From contig CATQIJ010000001.1 in NCBI GenBank assembly GCA_958296345.1, forward strand, positions 124,001 through 188,000: DNA of 64,000 nucleotides. The letters are read 5' to 3'. The notes under the pieces were generated by a model, which saw nothing but the letters and a program-made list of their open reading frames with translations, was not told the origin of the DNA and ran no database searches. Shown piece after piece: positions 40,362 through 50,582 of the stretch. The DNA is from an uncultured Rhizobiaceae bacterium (GTDB lineage: Bacteria; Pseudomonadota; Alphaproteobacteria; Rhizobiales; Rhizobiaceae). Positions within the stretch are counted from its first letter, which is position 1. The number at the start of each line of letters is the position of its first letter. The position numbers and the translations under genes are program-made.

Positions 40362-41107
40362 GTGCGAACTCCATGTGTTAATTTAGTGATAGCCTTGATG
40401 AAGCCATGTCTTTCATCAGGATGTTTCATACCTCTTGGATTATAGATATGGCGATCTAGAAAGAAGCTGCTAAGTTTAAAGCCTTGATCAATTTGTTTTG
40501 ATTGAGGCACTACACCCCAGCCTTCTTCGTATTTATTTAAAAACGCGGGAAATGTCAGCATCTTTTCTGCATAGGGTTTCCCCGCAGAAAGACTAACAGC
40601 GCGACCGGATTTAGGAGAAATATATTCAAGCTCATGCGTCTGCCCTGTTGAGGCGCAACTATCAAAATCAAGCCCAAAACCAAGTTCTTCCAATAATACG
40701 AGCTCAAAGCGTATCATTAAGCTTGCGGCAATCTCTGCGTGTTCAAAATTCTCCATTAGAACACGCGATGCATTATACAACCCAACATGGGGATCACGCT
40801 CTGGAAGTAGCCTTAAATGAGAGGCAAGGGTTTGAATACCATAAATACCTAACTGACTTACCATTAAAGAAGCGGCGCGTAGGTCTTCTGCTTCAACAGT
40901 GTATGTACCCAATTGTTCTTCAAGCCTAGCTCGCCATTGAAGTGTAACGAAATTACCAGGTTGCAACAATGGACGCATACGAGATGACCTACCACCGCGC
41001 ACGAGGCCTAGATGGCGGCCATGTTCAGCTGTCATCACCTCAATAATACTACTGGTCTCGCCATGCTTACGCGCACCGAGAATCAATCCTTCGTCTTGCC
41101 AGTCCAT
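40358..41107 (-). CDS. recO: DNA repair protein RecO
   Basis: Loads RecA on SSB-coated gaps in the RecFOR pathway. N-terminal OB domain: MDWQDEGLILGARKHGETSS, HLGLVRGGRSSRMRPLLQPG. Helical C-terminal domain: LRLLPERDPHVGLYNASRVL and FELVLLEELGFGLDFDSCAS. 249 residues, intact, standard length. It sits 15 bases after era in the superoperon and overlaps the thioesterase start. Confidence 0.95.
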   Translation of the reverse strand: MDWQDEGLILGARKHGETSSIIEVMTAEHGRHLGLVRGGRSSRMRPLLQPGNFVTLQWRARLEEQLGTYTVEAEDLRAASLMVSQLGIYGIQTLASHLRLLPERDPHVGLYNASRVLMENFEHAEIAASLMIRFELVLLEELGFGLDFDSCASTGQTHELEYISPKSGRAVSLSAGKPYAEKMLTFPAFLNKYEEGWGVVPQSKQIDQGFKLSSFFLDRHIYNPRGMKHPDERHGFIKAITKLTHGVRT

Positions 41108-41122
41108 GAGATCAGTAAGACC

Positions 41123-42034
41123 TTAACCAATAGGAAATTCAAGTCCCATTTCGCGATAACGATCAGGATCATCACCCCAGTTTTCGCGAACCTTAACAAA
41201 CAAAAAGAGGTGTACAGGTTGCTCAACAAGTTCAGTCAAATCTTTACGAGCTGCTGTAGAAATGGCCTTTATGGTCTGACCATTTTTACCAATTATAATT
41301 TTCTTTTGGCTTTGACGTTCAACGTAAATCACTTGTTGAATGCGAACCGAACCATCTTTTTTATCTTCCCAAGCTTCTGTCTCAACGTGAGAAGCGTAAG
41401 GAAGTTCTTGGTGGAGGCGAAGATAGATTTTCTCGCGAGTAACTTCAGCAGCTAGCATCCGTAAAGGCAGATCAGAAATCTGATCTTCCGGGTACATATA
41501 CGGTCCTTCAGGCAGATTGGCAGAAAGGTAATTCATAAAATCCGCACAACCATCGCCATTTAGTGCTGATACCATGAACGTCTCATCAAATTCATGAAGT
41601 TCATGGAGTTTGGTTGTCAACTCTAAGAGCTTATCACGCTGGATTTGGTCGATCTTGTTGATCAAAAGAACTATAGGGCCATTAACGGTTTTAAGCTTGC
41701 CCACGATTGTTTCAAGATCATCTGTTAAACCTCGTTCAGCATCAATCAGGAAGACACTTATGTCTGCATCTCTTGCACTGCCCCATGCAGTTGTAACCAT
41801 AGCTTCATCAAGTCTTCTGCGAGGGGCAAAAATACCTGGCGTGTCAACAAAGATAATTTGGCAATTATCTTGAATTGCAATACCGCGCATCACTGCTCGG
41901 GTTGTCTGAACTTTATGAGTTACGATTGAAATTTTAGAACCAACCAACTGATTCATCAATGTGGATTTACCTGCATTCGGCGCACCAAGGAGTGCAACAA
42001 AACCTGAACGCGTGGGTTTATCATTTTCGGTCAA
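41123..42034 (-). CDS. era: GTPase Era
   Basis: Ras-like GTPase needed for 16S rRNA maturation and 30S assembly. G1 is GAPNAGKST (17-25), G3 is VDTPGI, G4 is NKID, and the C-terminal KH RNA-binding domain contains IIIGKNGQTIKAISTAARKD. 303 residues, intact. Its ATG overlaps the rnc stop codon, the order seen widely in bacteria. Confidence 0.98.
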   Translation of the reverse strand: MTENDKPTRSGFVALLGAPNAGKSTLMNQLVGSKISIVTHKVQTTRAVMRGIAIQDNCQIIFVDTPGIFAPRRRLDEAMVTTAWGSARDADISVFLIDAERGLTDDLETIVGKLKTVNGPIVLLINKIDQIQRDKLLELTTKLHELHEFDETFMVSALNGDGCADFMNYLSANLPEGPYMYPEDQISDLPLRMLAAEVTREKIYLRLHQELPYASHVETEAWEDKKDGSVRIQQVIYVERQSQKKIIIGKNGQTIKAISTAARKDLTELVEQPVHLFLFVKVRENWGDDPDRYREMGLEFPIG

Positions 42035-42774
42035 ACTATTTTTCCTTCTGGGGTATTTTCATTCCAAACCCCTTCACGCACCAACATTTTTGTTGCGGCA
42101 TTTTGTTCTGCAATTCTTTTTGATCTACCAATACCAGTACATGCAATTTTCTCTGGTACTTTAACAGAAACCGTAAATTCAGGGTCGTGTGCCGGGCCTG
42201 TACGCTCTGTTTCTTTATACTTTGGCGTGCCAAGACTTTGAGCATGTGCCCACTCTTGAAGCGCTGTTTTTGAATCTCGTCTGGCTGTATTACTGTCTTC
42301 AATTCGTTTTGACCAAAAGCGATCTAAAAATTTCTGTGCTGCCTGTAATCCCCCATCTAAATAGATTGCAGCAATTATTGCTTCCATAACATCGGCACGA
42401 ATGCTTTGCATCCGCTTACCTGTAATCTCTTTTAAATCACCACCTGTACGTATGAACTCATATAGAGAAATCTCATCAGCAATTTCTGCAAGAGTGCTTC
42501 CGCGTACTAAAGCATTATAGCGCAGTGCTAACTCGCCTTCAGTTGCTTCAGGAAACTTAAAATGAAGAATATGCGCAACGCATAAACCCAAAACACGATC
42601 ACCTAAAAACTCAAGGCGCTGATAGTGAAAATTATCATCGTTTTTCTTTTGAACACTTGGGTGCGTAAGCGCACGTTCAAGGTCTGAATAAGAATTAAAC
42701 TTATAACCAATTCGCCCCTCAAGAACACCAAACCGGCTCTTGCGACGCACTTCTTGGTTATTAGGTTCACTCAT
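42031..42774 (-). CDS. rnc: Ribonuclease III
   Basis: Double-stranded RNA endonuclease that processes rRNA precursors. The signature YQRLEFLGDRVLGLCVA carries the metal-binding Glu and Asp; the second acidic site is IRADVMEAIIAAIYLDGG. The dsRNA-binding domain is at the C-terminus (KTALQEWAHAQSLGTPKYKE). I start at the ATG at 42774, giving 247 residues; an upstream in-frame extension overlaps lepB and is not conserved. Overlaps era by four bases. Confidence 0.97.
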   Translation of the reverse strand: MSEPNNQEVRRKSRFGVLEGRIGYKFNSYSDLERALTHPSVQKKNDDNFHYQRLEFLGDRVLGLCVAHILHFKFPEATEGELALRYNALVRGSTLAEIADEISLYEFIRTGGDLKEITGKRMQSIRADVMEAIIAAIYLDGGLQAAQKFLDRFWSKRIEDSNTARRDSKTALQEWAHAQSLGTPKYKETERTGPAHDPEFTVSVKVPEKIACTGIGRSKRIAEQNAATKMLVREGVWNENTPEGKIV

Positions 42775-42778
42775 ATAA

Positions 42779-43543
42779 TCAAAGCCCTGTGAAGAAACGG
42801 CTGACGCGCAAGTTTTCCGGCCATTCCCAAACCGCCAATGGATGTTTTTCGTTACGGATAGAAAAGAATACAACTTTAGCTTTACCAACGAAGTTTTCTA
42901 AAGGAACAAAACCAACACTTAGACGGCTATCTGATGAATTATCGCGATTATCACCCATCATGAAATAGTGCCCTTCTGGCACTTCAAAAACACGAGTATT
43001 ATCTGTGCTACTCACGTTCACATCAAGCGTGCTATAGGTGACGCCATTTGGTAGTGTTTCTGTGTAGCTTTGCACGATCTGACCTGTTTCATCATCTGTG
43101 AACAAGCCCGCACGTTCCCGTTTTACAGGAGTGCCATTGATGTGAAGCACACTATCGACCATCTGAATTTTATCTCCAGGAAGACCAACAACACGTTTTA
43201 TGTAATCAATATTCGGATTAGGTGGAAACTTGAAAACTGCGATGTCACCACGTTCGGGATTAGAAGACAAAATCCGGCCATTAAAAAGATCCGGTGAAAA
43301 TGGCAATGAATACTTTGAATAACCGTAGCTGAACTTAGACACAAAAAGATAATCACCAACCAGAAGTGTATCTTTCATAGAACCTGACGGGATACTGAAA
43401 GGCTGGAAAAATAGAGTGCGTAAAATAACAGCTAAGATTAAAGCTTGAACGACAACTGATAAAGTTTCGCCAATTGCGCCACTTTTCTTTTCCAGATTTT
43501 CTTTCGATATATTCTCTTCTGACAAAAACCTAATCCACTTCAA
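42779..43543 (-). CDS. lepB: Signal peptidase I
   Basis: Cleaves signal peptides of exported proteins at the outer face of the inner membrane. One N-terminal membrane segment (SVVVQALILAVILRTLFF), catalytic Ser55 in IPSGSMKDTLLVGDYLFV, catalytic Lys116 in DYIKRVVGLPGDKI, and the GHYFMMGDNRDNSSDSR box. 254 residues, intact. The start is a TTG at 43543, as a stop lies just upstream and no ATG precedes the membrane segment. Part of the acpS-lepB-rnc-era run. Confidence 0.96.
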   Translation of the reverse strand: MKWIRFLSEENISKENLEKKSGAIGETLSVVVQALILAVILRTLFFQPFSIPSGSMKDTLLVGDYLFVSKFSYGYSKYSLPFSPDLFNGRILSSNPERGDIAVFKFPPNPNIDYIKRVVGLPGDKIQMVDSVLHINGTPVKRERAGLFTDDETGQIVQSYTETLPNGVTYSTLDVNVSSTDNTRVFEVPEGHYFMMGDNRDNSSDSRLSVGFVPLENFVGKAKVVFFSIRNEKHPLAVWEWPENLRVSRFFTGL

Positions 43544-43552
43544 ATAATGTAT

Positions 43553-43957
43553 TCAACCCCCTTGAGGAATTGCTTCTATTATAACAAAAGCCTGCGCAAG
43601 GGGAAAATCATCTGTAATTGTTACATGTACATGTGGTTGGTAGCCACTAGGTATGATTTCCGCAAGCCTTTTTGCAGCACCATTTGTCAACATCATGGTC
43701 GGTTTGCCATTTTTATCATTCACAACACCCATATCACGCCAAAAAACGCCATTTGAGATACCTGTGCCCAAGGCTTTACAGCAAGCTTCTTTGGCCGCGA
43801 AACGCTTTGCATAAGATGCTGCGCGATTTCTTCTTTTATCTGATTTTTTTTGCTCAACATCGGTAAAAACACGATTTGTAAAGCGATCTCCATGCCGTGC
43901 TATTGATTTTTCAATCCTACGGATATCGATTAAATCACTTCCAAGACCAATTATCAT
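43553..43957 (-). CDS. acpS: Holo-[acyl-carrier-protein] synthase
   Basis: Transfers 4'-phosphopantetheine from CoA to acyl carrier protein. [18 protein letters not shown] holds the metal-binding Asp, and [17 protein letters not shown] the second metal ligand Glu. 134 residues, standard. It precedes lepB by 9 bases in the superoperon. Confidence 0.97.
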   Translation of the reverse strand: MIIGLGSDLIDIRRIEKSIARHGDRFTNRVFTDVEQKKSDKRRNRAASYAKRFAAKEACCKALGTGISNGVFWRDMGVVNDKNGKPTMMLTNGAAKRLAEIIPSGYQPHVHVTITDDFPLAQAFVIIEAIPQGG

Positions 43958-44027
43958 GAGAAATATGAGCGCCTACAAATATGTTCAGTAACTATCGTTA
44001 AGAGAACATATGAATTATTGGTCTTAA

Positions 44028-44624
44028 TTACAAATTGGAAGAGGCATTTGCTGCTTTTTTTGCAATACGTTTTTTTCTGGCAGTATGAAATAAACCTGCA
44101 GCCCAGCGCGTCACAATGTATCCGATGATACCAAAGCATATACCAAGAGGAATACCACCAATCATCATTGGCTTAATAACAGGATCCCAAATTCCAATCA
44201 TGGCATCCCATATGCCTGAAAGGCCATTATCAAAAAAGCTGACACCTTCTAATCCTGTTGACCCATCGCCCCCCTCAACTGGCGTTTCACCAGATAAGAT
44301 AAAGTTTCCAAGATTATAGGTTGATGCCCAGATAAACGGGAATGTGATTGGGTTGCCAAAAAAGGTGCCTGAGGCTGCAGCAAGAAAATTACCTGCAATA
44401 ATATAAGCGACAACAAACGCTATGATGAAGTGCAAACCAAGCAATGGCGTGAAAGAAGCAAATACACCAGCCGCAACACCAGCAGAAATAGCATGAGGTG
44501 AAGCTGTTAGACGCAGAACACGCTTAGACACGTATTTTGCAGACCTGCCCCAACTACGGCGTGGCCATAGCGAAACTCTAATTGTTTCGCCCCAAGTTAC
44601 AGGTTTTTTTCTACCAAAAAGCAT
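44028..44624 (-). CDS. DUF2062 membrane protein
   Basis: 198 residues. A basic N-terminal stretch (GRKKPVTWGETIRVSLWPRR) precedes the DUF2062 core: SPHAISAGVAAGVFASFTPL, GLHFIIAFVVAYIIAGNFLA and GTFFGNPITFPFIWASTYNLG, then a last membrane segment PLGICFGIIGYIVTRWAAG. Three or four membrane segments. Function unknown, but the gene is conserved between pyrE and acpS in rhizobial genomes. Confidence 0.9.
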   Translation of the reverse strand: MLFGRKKPVTWGETIRVSLWPRRSWGRSAKYVSKRVLRLTASPHAISAGVAAGVFASFTPLLGLHFIIAFVVAYIIAGNFLAAASGTFFGNPITFPFIWASTYNLGNFILSGETPVEGGDGSTGLEGVSFFDNGLSGIWDAMIGIWDPVIKPMMIGGIPLGICFGIIGYIVTRWAAGLFHTARKKRIAKKAANASSNL

Positions 44625-44715
44625 ATGTTTTAAATTATCATTTGTCTAAGTTGGGCTTAATTTAGCACAGAGCACTTAACATCTTATTTCACTATTTAGG
44701 ATTTATGATGAACTT

Positions 44716-45294
44716 TTAAAGATTTCTGCTTCCAGGTTTTGTCGTAGGTATATTTGCTAGCTCTGGCGGAAGGTTATCTGCGGCATAGGCTGGAACTTCA
44801 TATTCAGCTAATGCAATCAGCGGAACGCCTACCTCTGATTTACCGACGGATCTGTCTACCAGACAAGCGGCGGCTAGAACGTCTGCACCAATATCTTTTA
44901 GCGATTGAACTGTTTCACGAATTGAAAGGCCAGTTGTTACAATATCTTCGATGATGACAACGCGGGCACCTTTTTCGATTTCAAAGCGACGAAGCTTAAA
45001 TACACCGTCTTCACGCTCCACCCAAACATTTGGGACACCAAGATGCTTGGACGTTTCAAAAGCTGGAATGATACCGCCTACTGCAGGAGCAACAACATAA
45101 TCAATGCCTTCTGGAAATTTTTCAGATACGCGCTCCGCAAGTGCCTTACAGAGGATTTCCGTTTTATCTGCGTGCATAAAAACGCGAGCTTTTTGCAAAA
45201 ATACTGGACTATGCAAGCCAGATGTCAAAATAAAATGACCTTCTAACATTGCACCACATTCACGGAAAATTTCTAGAACGTCTTCAGTTTGCAT
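44716..45294 (-). CDS. pyrE: Orotate phosphoribosyltransferase
   Basis: Joins orotate to PRPP to form OMP in pyrimidine synthesis. GHFILTSGLHSPVFLQKARV lies at the N-terminus; VVIIEDIVTTGLSIRETV is the PRPP-binding loop, and YVVAPAVGGIIPAFETSKHL the orotate/PRPP strand. 192 residues, standard for the longer alphaproteobacterial type. It follows the rsh gene by 9 bases. Confidence 0.97.
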   Translation of the reverse strand: MQTEDVLEIFRECGAMLEGHFILTSGLHSPVFLQKARVFMHADKTEILCKALAERVSEKFPEGIDYVVAPAVGGIIPAFETSKHLGVPNVWVEREDGVFKLRRFEIEKGARVVIIEDIVTTGLSIRETVQSLKDIGADVLAAACLVDRSVGKSEVGVPLIALAEYEVPAYAADNLPPELANIPTTKPGSRNL

Positions 45295-45303
45295 TATCGC
45301 CTC

Positions 45304-47442
45304 TTATCCAGTTATCCGGTCAACTTTTGTTGTAATGGATTTTGCACTTAATTGTTTGATGATTTGGGTTAAATGACTTAGCCCCCAAACATCAATATCT
45401 ATTTCCATCTCCATGAACTCACCCACTAGAACTTTCATAGAGAGATTTTGTATATTACCATCATTTTGCGCTATAACTTCTGCAACAAGCGCCAGAATAC
45501 CAGGCTTATTATCAACAAGTACTTTTATGCGCGCAGGAAACCGTTCTTGTTTATTTTCATCAACGTCCCATCTAACATCAATTAGATGTGCACCATCATC
45601 CTTAAAACGAGCAAGCGTTTTTGACTCTGATGGATAAATTGTTATGCCTTCTCCTGGAACTAAAATACCAACAATATTATCACCTGGAATAGCACCGCCG
45701 TCAGTTGAAAACTTAACGGGCAAATCACTATTTATGCCCCGAATTGGAATAACGGGTGATGTAGTTACTTCTTGGTTCTTGTTATCAGGCGCATCATTTG
45801 TGATCGCTTCGTTTGGATCATAATCAGGATAGATTGATAAAATTACATTTTTAGCAAGCATCTCGTTGCGCCCCACTTCTGTGAGCACATCCTCAAGCGA
45901 GTCTCTTGCAAGCCGAGGCAGTGCAACTTCCAAAAGTTCTGTGCTGTATTTTTTACCGGCTTTAGCAAAAGCACGTTCTAAAATTCGGGCACCAAGTGTT
46001 GAATATTGTTTTCTGGCAGCTTGTCTGCTTGCACGTCTAATTGAAGAACGTGCCTTGCCCGTTGTAACAACAGATTCCCACGCGGCAGGCGGGCTTTGTT
46101 TTTCTGAGCGAATGATATCAACCTCATCGCCATTTTGAAGTTCGGTAATAACAGGCATTATTTTGCCGTTCAATTTACAACCAATGCAAGTATTACCAAT
46201 GTCTGTATGAACTGCATAAGCAAAGTCTATTGGCGTTGCGCCTTTTGGCAATGCAATAATTCTTCCCTTTGGGGTGAAGCAGAAAACCTGATCCAAGAAC
46301 AATTCTAGCTTTGTGTGCTCAAGGAACTCTTCCGGATTATCGCCTTCTGCTAATTGTTCAATTGTTTTGCGCAAGGATTCGTACGCACTGCTTTCAAGAA
46401 GTGGTTCTTCACCATCCTTATATGACGCGTGCGCTGCGATACCGTATTCTGCGACCTTATGCATTTGCTCAGTTCTAATTTGCAGTTCAACGCGCTGTCT
46501 GGCGGGGCCAACAACTGTTGTATGAATTGAGCGGTAATCATTTTGCTTTGGAACTGAGATATAATCTTTGAAACGCCCGGGTACATTCGCCCATTCCATA
46601 TGAACAAAGCCAAGCGTTCGATAACAATCTTCTAAGCTTTCGACGACTATTCTAAACCCATATATATCCGAGAGTTGCCTGAAGTTTAATCCCTTACTCT
46701 CCATTTTTCTAAAGACAGAATATGGCTTCTTTTGCCGACTGGTAACCCTTGCTTTAATTCCAGCTTCTGTAAGCTTTTTCTCGAGATTTTCAGAAATCTC
46801 TATGGTGAGGGATTTATTTTTCTCTACAAGTTCTTCCAGATGACCAATAACAGTTTCATATGCTTCTGGATTAATATAACGAAATGATAGTTCTTCAAGT
46901 TCGTCGCGCAAATCTTGCATCCCAATGCGGCCGGCAAGAGGGGCGTAGATTTCCATTGTTTCAGTTGCAATTCGCTTACATTTATCAGCGCGCATCGCAC
47001 CTAAAGTACGCATATTGTGCAAGCGATCAGATAGTTTAACGAGCAGCACCCGAATGTCATCTGAAATAGCTAGCAAGAGACGCCGTAAGTTCTCTGCTTG
47101 CTTTGCTTGTGCTGTTACAAGATCAAGACGTTTAAGTTTGGTTAGGCCTTCGACAAGGTGACCAATTTTTTCTCCGAAAAGCTCATCTATTTCACGGCGG
47201 GTTGCATCAGTGTCTTCAATCGTATCGTGAAGAAGTGCAACGGCAATTGTTTCTTCATCCAAATGCAAGTCAGTTAAGATTGCTGCAACTTCTAGGGGAT
47301 GAGAAAAATATGGGTCGCCACTAGCGCGTTTTTGTTCGCCATGTTTTTGCATAGCGTAGACATAAGCTTTGTTCAGCAATGCCTCGTTCGGATTATCAAT
47401 ATATCCTGCAACTCGTTCAACGAGCTCGTATTGGCGCATCAT
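45304..47442 (-). CDS. rsh: Bifunctional (p)ppGpp synthetase/hydrolase (Rsh)
   Basis: Long RelA/SpoT homologue setting the stringent-response alarmone level. The HD hydrolase domain (about 25-150) is intact with YFSHPLEVAAILTDL and the active HDTIEDT motif, so hydrolysis is expected. Synthetase domain about 240-350 (YSVFRKMESKGLNFRQLSDI, NDYRSIHTTVVGP). TGS domain about 390-450 (RIIALPKGATPIDFAYAVHT) and C-terminal ACT domain about 640-712. 712 residues, intact. It is the only such gene here, as usual for Hyphomicrobiales, and lies directly after rpoZ. Confidence 0.96.
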   Translation of the reverse strand: MMRQYELVERVAGYIDNPNEALLNKAYVYAMQKHGEQKRASGDPYFSHPLEVAAILTDLHLDEETIAVALLHDTIEDTDATRREIDELFGEKIGHLVEGLTKLKRLDLVTAQAKQAENLRRLLLAISDDIRVLLVKLSDRLHNMRTLGAMRADKCKRIATETMEIYAPLAGRIGMQDLRDELEELSFRYINPEAYETVIGHLEELVEKNKSLTIEISENLEKKLTEAGIKARVTSRQKKPYSVFRKMESKGLNFRQLSDIYGFRIVVESLEDCYRTLGFVHMEWANVPGRFKDYISVPKQNDYRSIHTTVVGPARQRVELQIRTEQMHKVAEYGIAAHASYKDGEEPLLESSAYESLRKTIEQLAEGDNPEEFLEHTKLELFLDQVFCFTPKGRIIALPKGATPIDFAYAVHTDIGNTCIGCKLNGKIMPVITELQNGDEVDIIRSEKQSPPAAWESVVTTGKARSSIRRASRQAARKQYSTLGARILERAFAKAGKKYSTELLEVALPRLARDSLEDVLTEVGRNEMLAKNVILSIYPDYDPNEAITNDAPDNKNQEVTTSPVIPIRGINSDLPVKFSTDGGAIPGDNIVGILVPGEGITIYPSESKTLARFKDDGAHLIDVRWDVDENKQERFPARIKVLVDNKPGILALVAEVIAQNDGNIQNLSMKVLVGEFMEMEIDIDVWGLSHLTQIIKQLSAKSITTKVDRITG

Positions 47443-47542
47443 AAGCTTTTATCACACAAAAATTTCATACCCATAATATGAAACATCCGGCGAAGGTTTT
47501 AAACCTGCCGGATGCTATAAAAGTCAAATTTTTGAAAATAAC

Positions 47543-47962
47543 TTAGTAATCGTCATTTTTTTCTGGTGGTACAAGACCTTCGATACCAGCAAGAAGCTCT
47601 TCTTCAGAAAGACTATCGAATGTTACTTCTGGCTCTGCTGTATCAGGTGTATCTGACATCATTGCAGGTTCAGGCATTTCAGCAACATCTGGTAGTTCAT
47701 CAACTTCAATTGTTTCGCCTTCTGGCTCATCAACTTCAACTTGCTTTTGCAATGAATGAATAAGATCTTCTTCCAAATCACCTGGAGAAAGAGTTTCATC
47801 AGCAATCTCGCGAAGTGCAACAACAGGATTTTTGTCATTGTCGCGTGGAACTGTAATTTCGCCGCCACTTGAAATTTGGCGCGCACGATGACCAGCAAGT
47901 AATACTAGTTCAAAACGGTTTTCAATCTTGTCGACGCAATCTTCGACTGTAACTCGTGCCAT
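47543..47962 (-). CDS. rpoZ: RNA polymerase omega subunit
   Basis: Small subunit that stabilises beta-prime and takes part in the ppGpp binding site. [20 protein letters not shown] and [20 protein letters not shown] are the family signature. The C-terminal 60 residues are strongly acidic ([19 protein letters not shown]), as in other alphaproteobacterial omegas. 139 residues, intact. First gene of the superoperon; the 254 bases upstream to the divergent NYN gene contain no gene. Confidence 0.95.
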   Translation of the reverse strand: MARVTVEDCVDKIENRFELVLLAGHRARQISSGGEITVPRDNDKNPVVALREIADETLSPGDLEEDLIHSLQKQVEVDEPEGETIEVDELPDVAEMPEPAMMSDTPDTAEPEVTFDSLSEEELLAGIEGLVPPEKNDDY

Positions 47963-48216
47963 AATATAGCCCTCATAAATTTGGGAATTTGCCCGTGTCT
48001 AACGCTTAATCATGTAAATTTCAAGAAAATTCGTACTGATTTAATAGCATATACCAATTAAGTCATTCCTCTTGAAATTCATCCCCTCCGCATTATGTGA
48101 TTCATTGTTAGAAGCAATTAATTTTTTAGACAGCTAAAATATTAATGACATAAATATTTAGCCTAGTTCAATTCAATTTTTAAAGCCAAAAACTCTATAA
48201 TTACAGGTAATTTCTA

Positions 48217-48803
48217 ATGTTTGACCAACGTGAAAAGATAGCTCTCCTTATTGATGGTGCAAATTTATATGCAACTTCTAAAGCGCTTGGGTTTGATGTC
48301 GACTACAAAAAAAATGCTGAAGTATTTTAATTCACAAGGCTACTTGCTCCGCGCATATTATTATACCGCCATCGTTGAGGATCAAGAATACTCCTCCATA
48401 CGCCCACTGATTGATTGGCTTGATTATAATGGCTACCGTGTTGTCACTAAACCTGCGAAAGAGTTTACAGACTCGGCAGGACGACGAAAAATCAAAGGCA
48501 ATATGGACATGGAACTTGCTGTAGATGCCATGGAGCTTTTCTACAACTGTTGACCATATGGTTCTATTTTCTGGAGACGGCGACTTCAGATACTTAGTCG
48601 AAGCGCTACAAAGGCGTGGACGCAAAGTTACTGTTATCTCAACTACGCGTACTAATCCTCCAATGATTGTAGATGATTTGCGGCGGCAGGCTGATAATTT
48701 TATTGAACTGACATCAATGAAAAATGAAATAGGCAGAGACCCATCAGAGAAACCACATTATGATACAGAATCAGAAGATGACGATTATGATGATGATGAT
48801 TGA
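48217..48803 (+). CDS. NYN-domain protein (LabA/DUF88 family), two frameshifts
   Basis: PIN-like nuclease fold. IALLIDGANLYATSKALG holds the first catalytic Asp and VLFSGDGDFRYLVEALQRRG the second acidic cluster. LLRAYYYTAIVEDQEYSSIR and KIKGNMDMELAVDAME are typical. Frames change at a run of eight A (48307-48314) and near 48530. The reconstructed protein has about 195 residues and a very acidic tail. Predicted to act on RNA; LabA itself affects circadian output in cyanobacteria, but most members are uncharacterised. The stop TGA overlaps the ATG of the next gene. Confidence 0.9.
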
Positions 48804-49453
48804 TGGAAACCGATCTTAACGACCCACACCGCGATTGTGATATATGCCCAAGACTAAAGGCATTCATTGATGCGCAACGTGTAAAAGAACCAAGCTGGCA
48901 TAATGCGCCTGTCGATACTTGGGTATCGAACAAGGGTGATGAAGACGTAAAATTACTAATCATTGGGCTTGCACCTGGTCTTAGAGGAGCTAACCAGACT
49001 GGCCGTCCATTTACAGGCGACTGGGCGGGCGATTTACTTTACTCGACATTACTTAAGTTTGATTTTGCCTCTGGTGTTTATGAAGCTAATCCAGATGATA
49101 CTTTAAAACTTAATCAGTCTGCCATCACTAATGCAGTTAGGTGTGTACCGCCAGAAAACAAACCTATTGGTGCTGAAATTAATAATTGCAGACCCTTTTT
49201 GATTAATACCTTTAAGCGTTTCACCAATTTAAAAGCACTTGTGACACTTGGCAAAATTTCTCACGATTCTACTGTGCGCGCTTTGGGAGGCAAAGTATCC
49301 GCAACGCCTTTTGGGCACAATGTGAAGCATGATGTTGGGGGCTATATGATTTTTTCAAGCTATCATTGCTCGCGTTATAATACGAATACTGGGCGACTTA
49401 CTGAAACCATGTTTGAAGATGTTTTTGAAAATGTACGCAATTCAATTAATTAG
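48803..49453 (+). CDS. Uracil-DNA glycosylase, family 5 type
   Basis: Fe-S containing uracil/hypoxanthine DNA glycosylase (UDGb group). DCDICPRLKAF and VRCVPPENKP supply cluster Cys residues. Motif A is IIGLAPGLRGANQTGRPFTGD; family 5 lacks the catalytic Asp or Asn there, which is the case here. The closing motif SSYHCSRYNTNTGRLT carries the His. 216 residues from the ATG overlapping the NYN stop (TGATG), so both genes are probably one operon. Intact. Confidence 0.9.
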   Translation: METDLNDPHRDCDICPRLKAFIDAQRVKEPSWHNAPVDTWVSNKGDEDVKLLIIGLAPGLRGANQTGRPFTGDWAGDLLYSTLLKFDFASGVYEANPDDTLKLNQSAITNAVRCVPPENKPIGAEINNCRPFLINTFKRFTNLKALVTLGKISHDSTVRALGGKVSATPFGHNVKHDVGGYMIFSSYHCSRYNTNTGRLTETMFEDVFENVRNSIN

Positions 49454-49462
49454 ATTAACGGC

Positions 49463-50083
49463 TTAAACATCTGCTTCACGCATTAGAGTAGATAGTAAAT
49501 CTAACTCACTACCTATGCCGTTTTCCGCAACGCCTACGGCGGCGGCATGACGCACTTCATCCGTCTTATTTTGAGAGAGTTTCCAAGTTCCATTGATTTG
49601 CATCACATCCATTCTAACTGGAACAATCTGGCGGAGCATCTTTTTATAGACATCTTGATCCATCTTGGATGATTTCCAAGGTGTCTTTGGCAGCAATCTA
49701 TTTTCCATTGAAGCTGTAAGGCGATCAAGAACACCGTGAATTTCTTCATGCGGTAAAATTGATATTTTACCTCGCATGTGAACTGAAACATAATTCCAAG
49801 TTGGGACCTGATCATCGACAAAATACCAATCAGGTGAAATATAACTATCGCCGCCAAATACCGAAATTACGGCATCTTGCGGTTCTTCTATTGCTCGTAG
49901 AATAGGATTTGAGCGCACCAAATGTAGCTCGACGGTTGTATTACCTTCCATGAGTAAAAAAGGGACATGACTTAACAAAGGACCGTCATTTGCATTGATA
50001 GCTAATGTGCCAAAAGCACGTTCTCGAATGAATGCTATGTTGCGCTCGTCGGATTCTTTTCTAAATATCGGATTTGGATGCAT
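49463..50083 (-). CDS. FMN-binding negative transcriptional regulator (PaiB family)
   Basis: 206 residues, intact. Flavin-binding split-barrel fold: MHPNPIFRKESDERNIAFIR, FGTLAINANDGPLLSHVPFL, VISVFGGDSYISPDWYFVDD and VPTWNYVSVHMRGKI are the family signature. Some PaiB relatives act on sporulation or protease genes in Bacillus, while others may be haem-handling or flavoenzymes, so the regulatory label is only a family name. It starts 2 bases after smpB. Confidence 0.9.
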   Translation of the reverse strand: MHPNPIFRKESDERNIAFIRERAFGTLAINANDGPLLSHVPFLLMEGNTTVELHLVRSNPILRAIEEPQDAVISVFGGDSYISPDWYFVDDQVPTWNYVSVHMRGKISILPHEEIHGVLDRLTASMENRLLPKTPWKSSKMDQDVYKKMLRQIVPVRMDVMQINGTWKLSQNKTDEVRHAAAVGVAENGIGSELDLLSTLMREADV

Positions 50084-50085
50084 GG

Positions 50086-50565
50086 TTACCCTTTATCACG
50101 CATAATTCTGGATTTTTCACGATCCCAATCACGCTTTTTAGCAACTTGACGCTTATCATGTGCTTGGCGGCCTTTGGCTAATGCAATTTGCAGCTTTGCA
50201 ATGCCTCTATCATTAAAATAAAGGCGATTAGGAACAATAGTCATACCCTCACGTTGAACACCAACCATAAGCTTGTGCATCTCTTTTTTGTTTAAGAGAA
50301 GTTTTCTATGTCTGCGTGGATTATGATTATTACGATTACCTTCTAGGTACTCAGGGATATAGCTATTTATAAGCCATATCTCGCCATTTTCCTCAGTTGC
50401 ATAGCTCTCAGCAATGTTAGCTTGACCATTGCGCAGGGATTTAACTTCTGTCCCTGTCAGCATTAGCCCTGCTTCAAGCGTGTATTCAAACTCATAATTG
50501 TGACGCGCCTTACGGTTGTCCGCAATGAGTTTACCGGTAGAGGTATCCTTCTTTTTAGGAGCCAT
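50086..50565 (-). CDS. smpB: SsrA-binding protein
   Basis: Partner of tmRNA in trans-translation. [38 protein letters not shown] and [20 protein letters not shown] are family blocks, with a basic C-terminal tail ([17 protein letters not shown]) that enters the ribosomal A site. 159 residues, intact. It lies 17 bases after dapA, a pair conserved in alphaproteobacteria. Confidence 0.97.
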   Translation of the reverse strand: MAPKKKDTSTGKLIADNRKARHNYEFEYTLEAGLMLTGTEVKSLRNGQANIAESYATEENGEIWLINSYIPEYLEGNRNNHNPRRHRKLLLNKKEMHKLMVGVQREGMTIVPNRLYFNDRGIAKLQIALAKGRQAHDKRQVAKKRDWDREKSRIMRDKG

Positions 50566-50582
50566 GAGAGTGACATTTCTCC